A stretch of DNA of 64,000 nucleotides, from the NCBI RefSeq assembly GCF_964204865.1, contig NC_135262.1, positions 9,920,001-9,984,000 of the forward strand. Direction: 5' to 3'. Every line of letters begins with the position of its first letter. Position 1 is the first letter of the stretch. The notes below the pieces were generated by a model. That model was given only the letters and a program-made list of their open reading frames with translations. It searched no databases and was not told the DNA's origin. Below are positions 38,635-49,476 of this stretch, piece after piece. Source of the stretch: Styela clava. Taxonomy: Eukaryota; Chordata; Ascidiacea; Stolidobranchia; Styelidae. The position numbers were made by a program, and so were the translations under genes.

Positions 38635-39027
38635 CAATACACCATGTATGCCGCTTTAGGACGGATAAATGTACACGTTTTTACTCTAATGATTTGGTTT
38701 CTGCGAGATCTCTTAGTCTGTAATTCCTCATAGTTCTGTCGACATCTACTCTAACTACTCTAACTTGCGATATATATACCTCAGAAAATTCTCCCGATAT
38801 TTTACTATTGAAATTTTTTTATGATTGGTTTGAAGTGTTGGCGATTATAAACTGGTTCACATGTTTGAAGGAATCGTTTTTACTAAAATATTTAACCACG
38901 TGCCGCTTGCACAGATAGTCTACTGATATATGATTTTAGCCGAGATAAAACTAAAGCTCCTCGGAAGGCAAAATGATAATTACTGAATTAAGGCAACCAA
39001 CTATTTTTTGGAAACATAACTAAAAAC

Positions 39028-39420
39028 TAGGGCTGGGCATTTTTGAATATCCTGTGATTTCAGAATCGAATCGAATAATTTTTCCGAATTGAATCTGGAA
39101 TACTTGAAAATATATAATTGTGAGCGACTTTTTTTTATAGTAATTAGTCCTCTTAACAAATGAATCACCGAAGACATAGAATACATCCATCAGATAGATT
39201 ACTGAGGGTTCACACACACTAACACACACGTTTTATCAATACCTCACTACAGAAAATAGTCATATGTTAGAATTGCGTTGAAAAAATATGATTTCAATGA
39301 AAAAAAATTGGGAAATTCACCTCGACCATTGGCGGGAAGAAAAAAACATGTCGGCGATTCGAAATTTAGCTCTGAACCGATTCGAATAATTTACTATTCG
39401 ATTCGAAATGCCCAGCCCTA
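39028..39420. mobile_element. hAT-like MITE with TAGGGCTGGGC ends, nested in 38072-39622
   Basis: The left end TAGGGCTGGGCATTTTTGAA and right end TTCGAAATGCCCAGCCCTA are long inverted repeats. Inside both ends the word ATTCGAATCG recurs. Flanks CTAAAAAC and CTAAAACG are nearly identical. It is 393 bp and non-coding. Confidence 0.82.
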
Positions 39421-40847
39421 CTAAAACGGACAGATAACACTGTAACTATGAAACTATGAAAACGAAGCCTGCTTGAACATCTGTCTGAGCGGCTGCAAAA
39501 ACACAGGTCATGCTGCACACTAACACAAATATATTTTTGTAACGTTTGTCTGACCAAGGTCAGACTTCTTCATAGTTCAACCTAATCGATAGCACATGTT
39601 TGGCGCCAATATAGCAACCCTGGTCTAGACACGCAATATTCCACACTTTATTTTAAAACCTTGGCAGCGAAAAAACTTGCATTTGTTACTTGATAATATG
39701 CTTTATCGGGCTTGCCCAGACTCAAATACTGTATGTGTACCAGTATATTGTATTTTGCGCATGTGAAGTACTGTATTCTCCTTGTTGCTGAACACACAAC
39801 TGGTTCGAGACAATTTTTGGGGGTATTTCAATAAAATATACATCAGACGCAATCGACTGCTCGAGACGTGGCGATCGACGTGTTTGCCACCCCCGGTGAA
39901 TTGCACGCAATCTGAATATAAAGCGAGGCTAAATAATGCACCCACTGTCTATATTCATCTTTATTTTTTTTCAGATATACTGAGATTTGTTTTTTTTCAT
40001 TCGGTAGATAAACACATTCATTAGATTTTAACTTATATACATGTTTGTTCACAATCCAGATTCCTCACCCTTCTATATGCTGTTTTATTTTTGCGAATGA
40101 ATCAAACTAAAATCTATCTAATTATATAGAAATCAATGACGCGTGACTGTTGGGAATAATTAAGTACTTCACATGCCGGTGGGCTGTCTATGATGTATAT
40201 TCGTCGTGTACTCCCAAACATCAGCTTACCCATCTCTTGCACCTATTTTATAGCCACCAACTGAAGGTCGTATAAAACATCACTGGGCAACTCAAGTATT
40301 GAATCTTCAGATAAGTGAATATTTACAACGGAGTTAATGGGGATATGATCATTGCTATTAAGCACAATATATATGCATATAATAGGCTTATACTAGTATT
40401 TTATTTATATTTAATTATGTTATTTTGATTTGATTTTAGCAATGCCAACAAAAATATAACTTTATTGTTAAAATAAAATGAAATCAATCTTATAGATATA
40501 GTTTATGGAATAGCTTGACAATCTTGATAAATATGAATCCTTCCCGTCTACTTTGCAGTGACCATCCATGCACGACGAAAAAATTGTTTGCCTGTTATCT
40601 CGTCCGTGAGTGTCAGGGAACGCGAGCCTATGTTGAACTTAAATACACTGAGTTTCTTTCTTGAAAAAAAAAGATACCACTCTCAACGATATGATTATGC
40701 ACTTTTATATAAATTTGATAAAAACATGTTTCCTGATATTATATTGGAAACGTGTGGCAAGGTGGTGTAAATTTAGTTCAGCGGTAATTATATACAATTT
40801 GTTACCGATTAATTCTTGACACGACACTCAAGCCTAAGCTCGAGTTT

Positions 40848-43800
40848 CTATTTCCAATTTTTATTCGAAGCACCTTGACATTGTCTGAAGTTGAAACAAT
40901 CAATGCCGGGGTCATAGCTATCATTTACGGAGTTTGATTTTAAAAAGTGTTGTAGATGATGTAAACTAAAGTGTTGATATGAGGAAAGAATTTTCAATAA
41001 ATAGACAGACACCAACCGCTTGCCATTCAACTAAATTCTCCCAGACCTTTCGAGAATTCTACTTAATTAATGATCAAATTTACAATTATGATACTTACGG
41101 CTGAGTGGTTATTCCGACAAGAAACAGTTCACCATTGACAACAAGTGATTTCACGAATTTTCCTTCTATAAAAGGCCATTCACTTGCAATTTCCAGACAG
41201 CTCCATGTTTCATTCGGTATATCGAACATTTGAATTCCAATATCATCTGCATTAATAATCTCAATTTAGATATTTGTAAGATAGAATATAAATATCTTCA
41301 TAGCCGTTCACGAATGTTCGGCAAACAATTGGGAATATATTTGATGAAAATCGAGATTTATAGTAAACGTGATGCATTTTATGTGATGCATTTTAGTTTA
41401 TATTACCTGAAACATATATAAAGTCGTCCAATTTAACGGCACTTCCAAGACACGTTTTAGACAACAAGTGTTTGATTTTCTGCCAAGTGTTAGATTTGCG
41501 ATCATATTTCAAGGACAAATTCAAGATATTTCCTGCGGTATCTTGACCTCCAAGACAATAGATCCCGCCTGAAAAACCACCAAACTTCAAGACATGCTGA
41601 GTTATTACCCTGTCTCATTCTATACGGAAAAACTGGATTATAAGACCAAATTAATACGCATTTTACTATACCTTTTTCAGGCACTAAAATCACAGAAGTC
41701 CTTGCAAACTCTAAATCTTGAATATATGTCCATGTCTTTTTCCTGGAATCAAACATTTCTGCAACGTACGTAGTAACAGGGAAATTTCCTCCACAGACAT
41801 AGATACAATCTAATTAAAATTTAAAATCATATTCACGGAAAGGAAAGTTGTCGAAATTAATTAGATTAATTGGCGATAATTAATTAATTAGAGACCAATT
41901 AGAGATAATTTATAAACGAGATAATTGAGTCAATTTTACTGTGATGGAGATAAAATTACATTACAAATATGGGAGCGCCAACCATTCAATGCCGCAGCAG
42001 GCGGACAGAATCCGTGGTCCTTCAACATATCAGCCATTCTTTCCAAGGTAGAAGATGAATCAGTATATTTCAGACGATAAGTTGATTTTGTACATCCTGC
42101 TAACATGTAAACGTATCCATTCAAGGAAACAATTGAAAACCATTTGCAGTTTAAATCTCTCAGTGATATCTGAAAATAACAAGATATGTAAAATTAAAAT
42201 TAAGAAGATAGAAAACATGACGTTTATTATTATATATAGAGTTATAGACAGTAAGATATATAAACCTGGATTTCCTTCCACTGTTTAGTTTCTGGATTGT
42301 AGAGGTGAAAATGCTCGGAGTATTCGTCATATATCAACATAACCTCATCTAATCAATAATATAAAATATAATATACCAGTAGATAAGCAGAGCATATATC
42401 AGATAGATCACCAGTAGATAAGCAGGTTAATTTGTTTCTTTCTATAATTTTTTTAAAATTTCAAATTATTCGAAAATGTTTAGTGATATTTTCTACATTT
42501 AAAGAATTCCGTGTCACGGGTGCCATCAAATATGGACTTTTTAAATGTTCGCTTATCCTTGGAAAACTAATTGTTTATTTAAATACAACTTTTCATGTTA
42601 TTAATTCCTTCTATAAAGTAAAATATAAAATACAATGAAAAATACCTTGCGAGGAAAAAACTACAGAATACTGGAATAACGCATGACCTTTGAGTTCATC
42701 TGCACTTGGACGTTGGTATGGTTCAAATTTCAACATTCGACTGAGCATGTTTGTGGCCTTCTTCACGTGATTTATTAAGAGCCCCTCTAGGTTTAGATTT
42801 TTATTCATTTTTATGTTATAATTCCACAAATCAGGTTCTGCACCGAATGGATGCAGTCCATTACTCCATAGAAAATACATGACAAGACCAAGAGAGAATA
42901 TATCGGCTTGTTGAGATATAATATCATGTAGATATGTTTCAGGTGCCCTGAATCCATCGGTTCCAACACGTGCAATACTTTGAGCTGTTACAGAGCAACC
43001 ATGTCGTAATTCTTTGCTCAAACCAAAATCTGTGATTTTCACGTGTAACTTATCGTGAGTGAGTAAAATATTACTAGGCTTGAGATCTCGATGAATCACG
43101 CTCTTTGAGTGTATAAACGCTAAACCATTTATTAGTTCTTTTGCCATTGAAATACGTAAAGATGCTTCGAATGATTTCCTTGATAGTTTATGTTCTTTAA
43201 CCCAACTTTCAAGATTCTGTGCGTGACATAGTTCCATTGCAATGTACATACGTTTACTAAACGGTCCTTCATTATAGACGTCTGAGTGAATAATAGACAC
43301 GACATTTGGATGATGCGCCAGCTTAAGTAGTATTTTTGCCTCTTTGATATTCTGGCTGTTATATGGGAGGAATTTGATAACAATCGGCCTCGAACCTGTG
43401 ACTATACTTTTTTGTTCGCCTCGATAAATATGTGCTCTTTCGCATATTGGATCGCTTTTGTATACACGTAAAGAATCGGATAAATCCGCAAAATCTGTAA
43501 AAAAAATTTCAAATTAAACTAATTCAAGCAAATAAAATTCAATATTGGCAAAACTTTTTCGCGATATTTTTTTTTTATTAAATCGCGATAGTTGGCTGAG
43601 TACTATATAAATTGAGGGATATCCCATTTTATACTTATATAGTATTTACCTTTTTCCGCATTTGATTCTTTTTCTTCAAGTTCTGTATCTGAAATTAAAA
43701 ATCACAAAAATTTGTGAAGTCAAGTTTTAAGCGGTTGAAAGTCAGGCTCTTCACAACCCTAAAGTGTGAGCCACTATTCACCCAGTTTCCAGAAATTATT

Positions 43801-45997
43801 TAATTGAAGCTCTGAAATGACTGATAAGGTAATTCAAAAAAGTTTCGAATACCTTTTTCATTACTTTTGTAAAACTTTTATACTAATAAAATTCTCTGCA
43901 GATTTTGCTCTATATAGTCATTTTCAAAACTTACCGTATTTGGTAATGTACGTTTTGTTGATTATCCGAGTTCCGAAATGGGCTCCTTTTAAATCTGCTC
44001 CTGCAAAGTCTGACGAAAAGACAAAATTAGAAAGCAATCTAAATTTGAATGACAATGGATTTAGAGAGCATGATATGGCGTAAGTGTAATTAATAAATGA
44101 ATAAACAAACAGCCCCAATATCAAGAATATCTTTTTGCGTAAACTTAGAGGACTTAGTTGACCCAGATATCAATTTAAACGAAACGTTTTGACTGAGCCG
44201 AAAGACATAATTGTATATCCACGAAACCCATCGAAGAAACTCACTCTAATAACGTGGAATAACGCAGGTATAGCAACTGTAAAAATGGAGACAAGACTTA
44301 CCCTGTTTTTGCAAGTTGTAATTTTTTGCTCCAATCGAAGCCCCAGAAAGATTACTTCCGTCGATGTCAACTGAAATTAAAATGCGACAATTATACAAAA
44401 ATATTCATGATGTTCTTACTTGGTGTACCATGCCATTGACTATTTTGAATTTATATTATATGTTTCTGAAACCTTCTAGAAATAAATATATCATAGCTTA
44501 AAAATTAAAACGTTTGCGAATCATCGATTAACATAATCCTATAAACAATAAACTGAAAACAAATTATTGTTTGTTTAATCAACGCAGTATTATGCTAATT
44601 ATCCTCACCAGGCTGTGTATTCATCAGGCTAAAGGCAATTCATTTCATTGTTATAAAATTCAATCAAATCACAACAAAGTGAACTGAGACACCTTCGTAA
44701 GTAGCCTAACCCTGAACGTCAAACCTAAACCATTTATGTAAAATGGTTTAAATGTAAAATCTGTGGTGAAATTAATTCGTATGTAGTTCTTGTCAACGTG
44801 GTCATAAAAGCATAAGTTGCCAAAAATTAATTTCAGGTTTCAAACAATAGGCAGAGTAAATGAAAATTGGCACATATTCCAATGTATGCAAATTAACGAT
44901 TTGCTGGAGGAAGTTGAATAATATATTCAAATTAAAAGACAATTTTGTGACTCATATGCCGTTATGTTGGGTAATGCAGTTACACACTTGCTTTCGAGAA
45001 TAAAAAATCACGACATGTTTGATTTTTATATTATGTATACAATAAATTTTCTATATATATTGAGTATTTGCTCTTTTCTAACACTGGATTATTTTTCAAG
45101 CCGTCACAACTATTTGTAAAGATACCCGGATTCAATTGGAAGTCTTGATTTCATGATACAAAAAATGTTATACGTTTTTACCAACTTTAAATATCAATGT
45201 AAAACACAACTGCCAAATTCTATGAAAACATTCTGATGATAAACTACACGTAAGTTGAAACAACATGTCAATAACTTTGCTTACAAACATTGTTTGGCTG
45301 GGTTGTCGCCGTTTCACCATCCTGACTTTCACTTCTTAAAAGGATTCGTTGTGATTCAATGTTGTCCAATATTTCCTTGTGAGCAATAGCTACTTTTAAT
45401 ATAATATATAACTGATTACCAACACGTTGACGTTAGTTACCAAAGATTGTAATATCCTAAATTATACGTGTTGCGAAATTACTTTTTTCTTTAGAACCTT
45501 GATAATATGCATGGTATTTAATATGAACAAAGTAGCAAAACAAAATCGTCTTAAGAAAACCTTGCAAGGGTATAAAAATAACTAACACGTTGGGTAATCA
45601 AAAAATTGTTTATGTTTTATTTTCTTGTGCTATTCTGCAAAAACAGCGTGTTCATCGTTGAAATTGTGTCAGGTTCTAGTTTTGCAATTTAAGTGTTAAG
45701 CTTTAAAGCTTAATCGTTTTAAGAAAACCTTGCAAGGGTATAAAAATAACTAACACGTTGGGTAATCAAAAAATTGTTTATATTTTATTTTATTGTGCTA
45801 TTCTGCAAAAACAGTGTGTTCATCATTGAAATTGTGTCAGGTTCTAGTTTTGCAATTTAATTGTTAAGCTAAAATAGTGGCAACATTCAACTTTAAATGA
45901 CGCAATGTTTCATTGTTTATTTCCGTAAGGAGTGACACAAATATAAGATGAAAAAAATTATATTAAGAAGAAAGTTACCCCCTGGTTGTTCCTCCAT
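40848..45997 (-). CDS. Pentapeptide-like / IRE1-like kinase / kelch-repeat fusion protein
   Basis: Twelve exons: 45979-45997, 45285-45392, 44302-44370, 43935-44009, 43650-43688, 42646-43494, 42266-42348, 41983-42169, 41672-41809, 41407-41568, 41099-41246, 40848-40884. They sum to 1914 nt and give 637 aa, and nearly all introns are phase 1. Residues 43-90 hold two pentapeptide-like stretches (SNLSGASIG, FAGADLKGAHFG) in separate exons. Residues about 110-380 form a kinase domain: Lys144 in VIKFLP, helix-C Glu155, HRDLKPSN (238-245), DFG at 259 and GTDGFRAPE, the last as in IRE1/RNase L. Residues about 387-625 carry kelch repeats with CGG/LGG turns and paired Tyr/Trp. There is no signal peptide, membrane helix or KEN RNase domain. 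The likely product is a cytosolic active kinase with a beta-propeller binding platform. The small first and last exons are the least certain. Confidence 0.82.
45544..45868. repeat. Tandem duplication (unit 168 bp) in intron 1 of the kinase-kelch gene
   Basis: Two nearly identical units beginning AATCGTYTTAAGAAAACC start at 45544 and 45712, including AACACGTTGGGTAATC and AGGTTCTAGTTTTGC in both. Few mismatches indicate a recent duplication. No coding content. Confidence 0.9.
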
Positions 45998-46566
45998 TTA
46001 TTAGCTGGTAGTCCAAATGCAGTTAATTTCCACTTTGTAGTATTTTATATCTAGTTTTTCTATATTAAATATAATTACTGATTTTGAATTACTAATGTTA
46101 GATAATAAAGCACTAATTCCTCTGTTCTGATAACAACTCTTATCTTCAAATTGACTTTCCAATTGCTTACTACAATGCGAGTATGTAAAGTCAATAGAGA
46201 TCTGGTAACTAGCACCACATTAGACTAGCCTATTGGCTTTATTCTTAACAATTACACATATTTGTGTCATACTTAGACTAACCAGCTTACAAAGTGGAAT
46301 CAAGGAACATTGCATGTACAGGAAGTATTAAATAAAGAGCACAGTATGAGTCAATAGCTTAACAAAGCAGTAGCATGGTCCATATGTGGCCTAATCATGA
46401 GAAAAGCAAATAATAATTCCGAAACTTAGTATAGAACAATAACATATTACTCACATAAAGCTTGGGTCGAGTAAGCATATATTTCAAGTATATTGCATGA
46501 TTGCCACCAGGTAAACTCATGTTGATAATAAATAAAGCACAACCGGTGTTAGCAGAACGATGTAAT

Positions 46567-46612
46567 TTGCCGACGTTTCGAATTTCTATACAGAAAAACT
46601 TCATCAGGGCAT
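46567..46612 (-). ncRNA. Minimal type I hammerhead ribozyme motif
   Basis: On the minus strand the order is TGCC (stem I), CTGATGA core, AGTTTTTCTGTATAGAAATT-type stem-loop II (6 of 8 pairs), GAAA core, a very short stem III, cleavage triplet GTC, then GGCA closing stem I. Every core base of a hammerhead is present. The tiny stem III matches the minimal hammerheads described from Penelope-like elements. Such short-stem forms usually act as dimers, so self-cleavage by this monomer may be weak. Confidence 0.7.
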
Positions 46613-46875
46613 GATATGGAAAAGACACAAGTGGATATATATAGAGAAAGAAAAGGAAAAAAATATGAAAAAAAAAATTATCATCGCGTAAACTCTAATC
46701 TAAAAGGATGATGACAAGATAACAAGTATAAACATATATAACTTGCGCTAATTTGTTTAGATATGTCATCTTGTCATCATACTTTTAAATTAGATTTTAC
46801 GCCATGACAAATCTTTGTAATATTTTTTTTCCATTTCTTTCTGTATATATATCCACTTGTGTCTTTTCCATTCCA

Positions 46876-46919
46876 TGCCCTGGTAAAGTTTTTCTCTATA
46901 GAAATTTGAAACGTCGGCA
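46876..46919 (+). ncRNA. Degenerate hammerhead motif in the opposite arm
   Basis: Same layout as 46567-46612 on the plus strand (TGCC ... GAAAC-GTC-GGCA), but the core reads CTGGTAA instead of CTGATGA. This alters two invariant bases, so it is predicted to be inactive. Confidence 0.6.
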
Positions 46920-46990
46920 AATTACATCGTTTTGCTAACACCCGTTGTGCTTTATTTATTTTATTACCAACGTATATTTCAAGTATATTG

Positions 46991-48029
46991 GGAATAAGGA
47001 ATGAATATTGGGAAAAATGAAACAACAAACAAGAACATAATTAGGGCAGTTTAAAATAGAAAAGTGCCACCATTTTCTCGGTTTTTGAAAATGCTAACGC
47101 GTTCAGATCCGAGTAAATAAATACCGTCTTACTAGTCCTAGTCCTATCCTAAAATTATTAGCATTGCTCAATGAATCCTATATGAAACTATGAAATTATA
47201 CTCAGATTAATTTATTTGTATATATTTATTGTGTGAATGTATACTTATATTGTACAAATTAATAACGCGTCCTTGCAAATTGATTTGGGACTGTTCTTTG
47301 CCAAATTGGCCGATTACTGAGAAAACATTTTGCGATTTCGTTTAATACCAAAAAAAATATGAGCTGATGTTATTTTGCGCGAATAAAAAATTGCGGGATC
47401 GTATTACTGCAAACAAGGTACGTTTACGCGTTTTCTGAGAAAACAAAATTCACATTTCCGCGAAAGACCATTCTTGCAAAAGCATGTTTTTGTAAAACTA
47501 CATTCTCACAATCGTATGTTCTCGCAGATGGTGGCCCAGAATAGATGTTTGAGCAACAGCCACAAAACATTAAAACAAAAATTGAAAAATTGCTGCTTGC
47601 AAAAGATCGAAACATAATGCAACTGCATTAGCTAAATATAAAATAGTAAGCATGTTCCAACATGATGTACGAATGATAGGCCACGACATATGTAAAAAGT
47701 AGCTATTCATGTAATTTTCATCGGCGACCAAAACGCTTTCGAAATAGATACTGGATCTTAGAACTAACTTATTGATGTTATTCCAAGGATCGTGTTAGAA
47801 ATCAAAAATCAAGACGATTATTCATATAATGATCTGTGAATCATTTTTGATTCGAATTTGAGAGTTGTACAACCCAAACGTCGACGCATCTCACGCATCG
47901 CCTCGGTATAAATAGAAAGATTGCGAATGAAAGAAAACAGTATGAGTAAGAGGATTTGTCTCGGGTTTCGACGTGGAGCGAGTAGTCAAGTTGTATTTCT
48001 CGCATTTGGTAAAAATATATTTCGAAGAT
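46991..48029. other. Intergenic region before the plus-strand seven-pass gene
   Basis: Contains the presumptive promoter of the 48030 gene. Short ORFs on the minus strand (47424-47615, 47841-48062) lack domain support. Confidence 0.4.
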
Positions 48030-48926
48030 ATGAATTGTTCTTCGAACGTCACTGCTGCACAAACTGATTTACTGCCATGGGATTTTTATGTGGATGCGTC
48101 GATTTCTTCTATTTTATTTTACATTACATTGTGTCAAATATATATATTAATCAAAAAAAGACTTTGGAAAATCCATGCAGAATCTATCAAAGACATCTTG
48201 TCACCAACAAATCTACGGTCAATTATGAGCATATGCATTGTTGTATCAGGATTTCTTTCTTTGATTAAAATGTTCAGTCAGTTAGCATTGTATTTCGACC
48301 CAGCTCATCCTGTACACTATAGCATTTCAGTTTCTTTAACAGGATTTAGTTTTATGTTTGTGTATCTTACATTATGGTTTCGTCAATCTATGTTTCATAC
48401 TGTGATCTCTTTAAAGCATCTTTCGTCAAATCCTTTAAAAATATTTAGTTATATTCAATTTTACGTTATTGTAGTTTTTAGTTTTATCTTATTTGGTATT
48501 TTTATAGCACATCAAATTATGAGCCGAGGATATTTTAGATTACCATGTTTTCCAACTTGGTATTTATTTTTAATAATATTTTATCAAGTTGAAACTCAAA
48601 TTTCAACTTTGATTCTTTTTTTGATTCCTCTCCTACGACACAGAAATAACACAAGAACAATTTCGGCATCACAAGAACCATCCGTAGTTTTCATGCGTTT
48701 ATTAAAAAGATCATTCATAATCACACCCATAACGATTGTGACTGATATTATTGCACTAGTAGTTTTATATTTTGGAGATCACTCGCTTATTTATAGCCTG
48801 AATCTGGTAATTAATTTATGTTGCGTGATATTTTGTTTCGCTGACTGGAAAGAACGGTTTCTACCTTGTTTCAATTCTTTTAAAGATTGTTGTGAACCTT
48901 ACTGCTTAAAAGACAATATACCATAA
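48030..48926 (+). CDS. Intronless seven-pass membrane protein (paralogue of 31857-32783)
   Basis: A 298-residue single-exon protein. An upstream in-frame ATG exists at 47973, but the second Met at 48030 (MNCSSNVTAAQ) aligns with the paralogue's start and gives the same short N terminus with NCS and NVT sequons. Seven hydrophobic helices follow. Shared blocks are WDFYVD before helix 1, TLCQIYIL, LWFRQSMFHT then SLKHLSS, FYQVETQIS, IITPITIVTDI and CCVIFCFADWKERF. Overall similarity to the minus-strand copy is moderate, so the duplication is not recent. Family and ligand are unknown; a chemosensory or other receptor role is only an inference from topology and gene structure. Confidence 0.8.
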   Translation: MNCSSNVTAAQTDLLPWDFYVDASISSILFYITLCQIYILIKKRLWKIHAESIKDILSPTNLRSIMSICIVVSGFLSLIKMFSQLALYFDPAHPVHYSISVSLTGFSFMFVYLTLWFRQSMFHTVISLKHLSSNPLKIFSYIQFYVIVVFSFILFGIFIAHQIMSRGYFRLPCFPTWYLFLIIFYQVETQISTLILFLIPLLRHRNNTRTISASQEPSVVFMRLLKRSFIITPITIVTDIIALVVLYFGDHSLIYSLNLVINLCCVIFCFADWKERFLPCFNSFKDCCEPYCLKDNIP

Positions 48927-49476
48927 AACAAAATAATATTACTGCCACCAAATAAATCACCAAATCACATTTTGTACTGTCATATATTGTTTTTATTGTG
49001 TTTAATACAACTGGCTCGAACGACTGACTGTTATTGACGAATAGCAACAAACTAGACATCGTGCATTGAGTTTGCTGTCAACGACAATTACTGTTAATAT
49101 TGAATCGAAATTTAAAACTATCATAGTTCAAATTGGAAGATTGAAACTCTTATGTCCACAATATTAATGTGTTATTATTAGTTTATTTATTATGTTTTAT
49201 ATCATTCTCAGTGTAAAAAAACTTAAATAGAATTGTTGTTATTGTTACATTGCAGTCTCATAAACATCATATTTGTTCTTGACGGCAAATTGAAAAAAAT
49301 TTTTTTTCACAATTCTTCACTTAAATATTTTGTTGTTTATTGTTAAATACATGTTACGTTTGAAAATTGTGGTAAGATTTAGTTGAGAAGATGCGCAATA
49401 TATTGATACTCAAATTTGGAATAACCCTCAGAATGAGTTATGAACTTATGACAAGTTGCAAGAAGAAACTTTAGAT

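Larger units (their letters stand above)
38072..39622. mobile_element. hAT element carrying two nested insertions
   Basis: The left end CAGGGTTGCCATCTA and right end TATAGCAACCCTG are flanked by a perfect palindromic 8-bp duplication GTCTAGAC at 38064-38071 and 39623-39630. It contains separate elements at 38174-38634 and 39028-39420, which together make up more than half its length. Confidence 0.85.
46496..46972. mobile_element. Palindromic Penelope-like (PLE) insertion with 18-bp target duplication
   Basis: Two arms of roughly 200 bp are inverted copies: left about 46526-46738, right about 46752-46966, including GTGCTTTATTTATT, the GACGTTTCGAA block and CACTTGTGTC. The insert is flanked by an identical 18-bp direct repeat TATATTTCAAGTATATTG at 46478-46495 and 46973-46990. 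Each arm carries a hammerhead-ribozyme-like block, a known trait of Penelope-like retroelement terminal repeats. No reverse transcriptase is present, so this is a terminal-repeat-only or truncated copy. Confidence 0.72.

Noticed and set aside
47973-48029. Upstream ATG as the start of the plus-strand seven-pass protein
   Set aside because: The extra 19 residues have no counterpart in the paralogue at 31857-32783, whose N terminus aligns with the Met at 48030.
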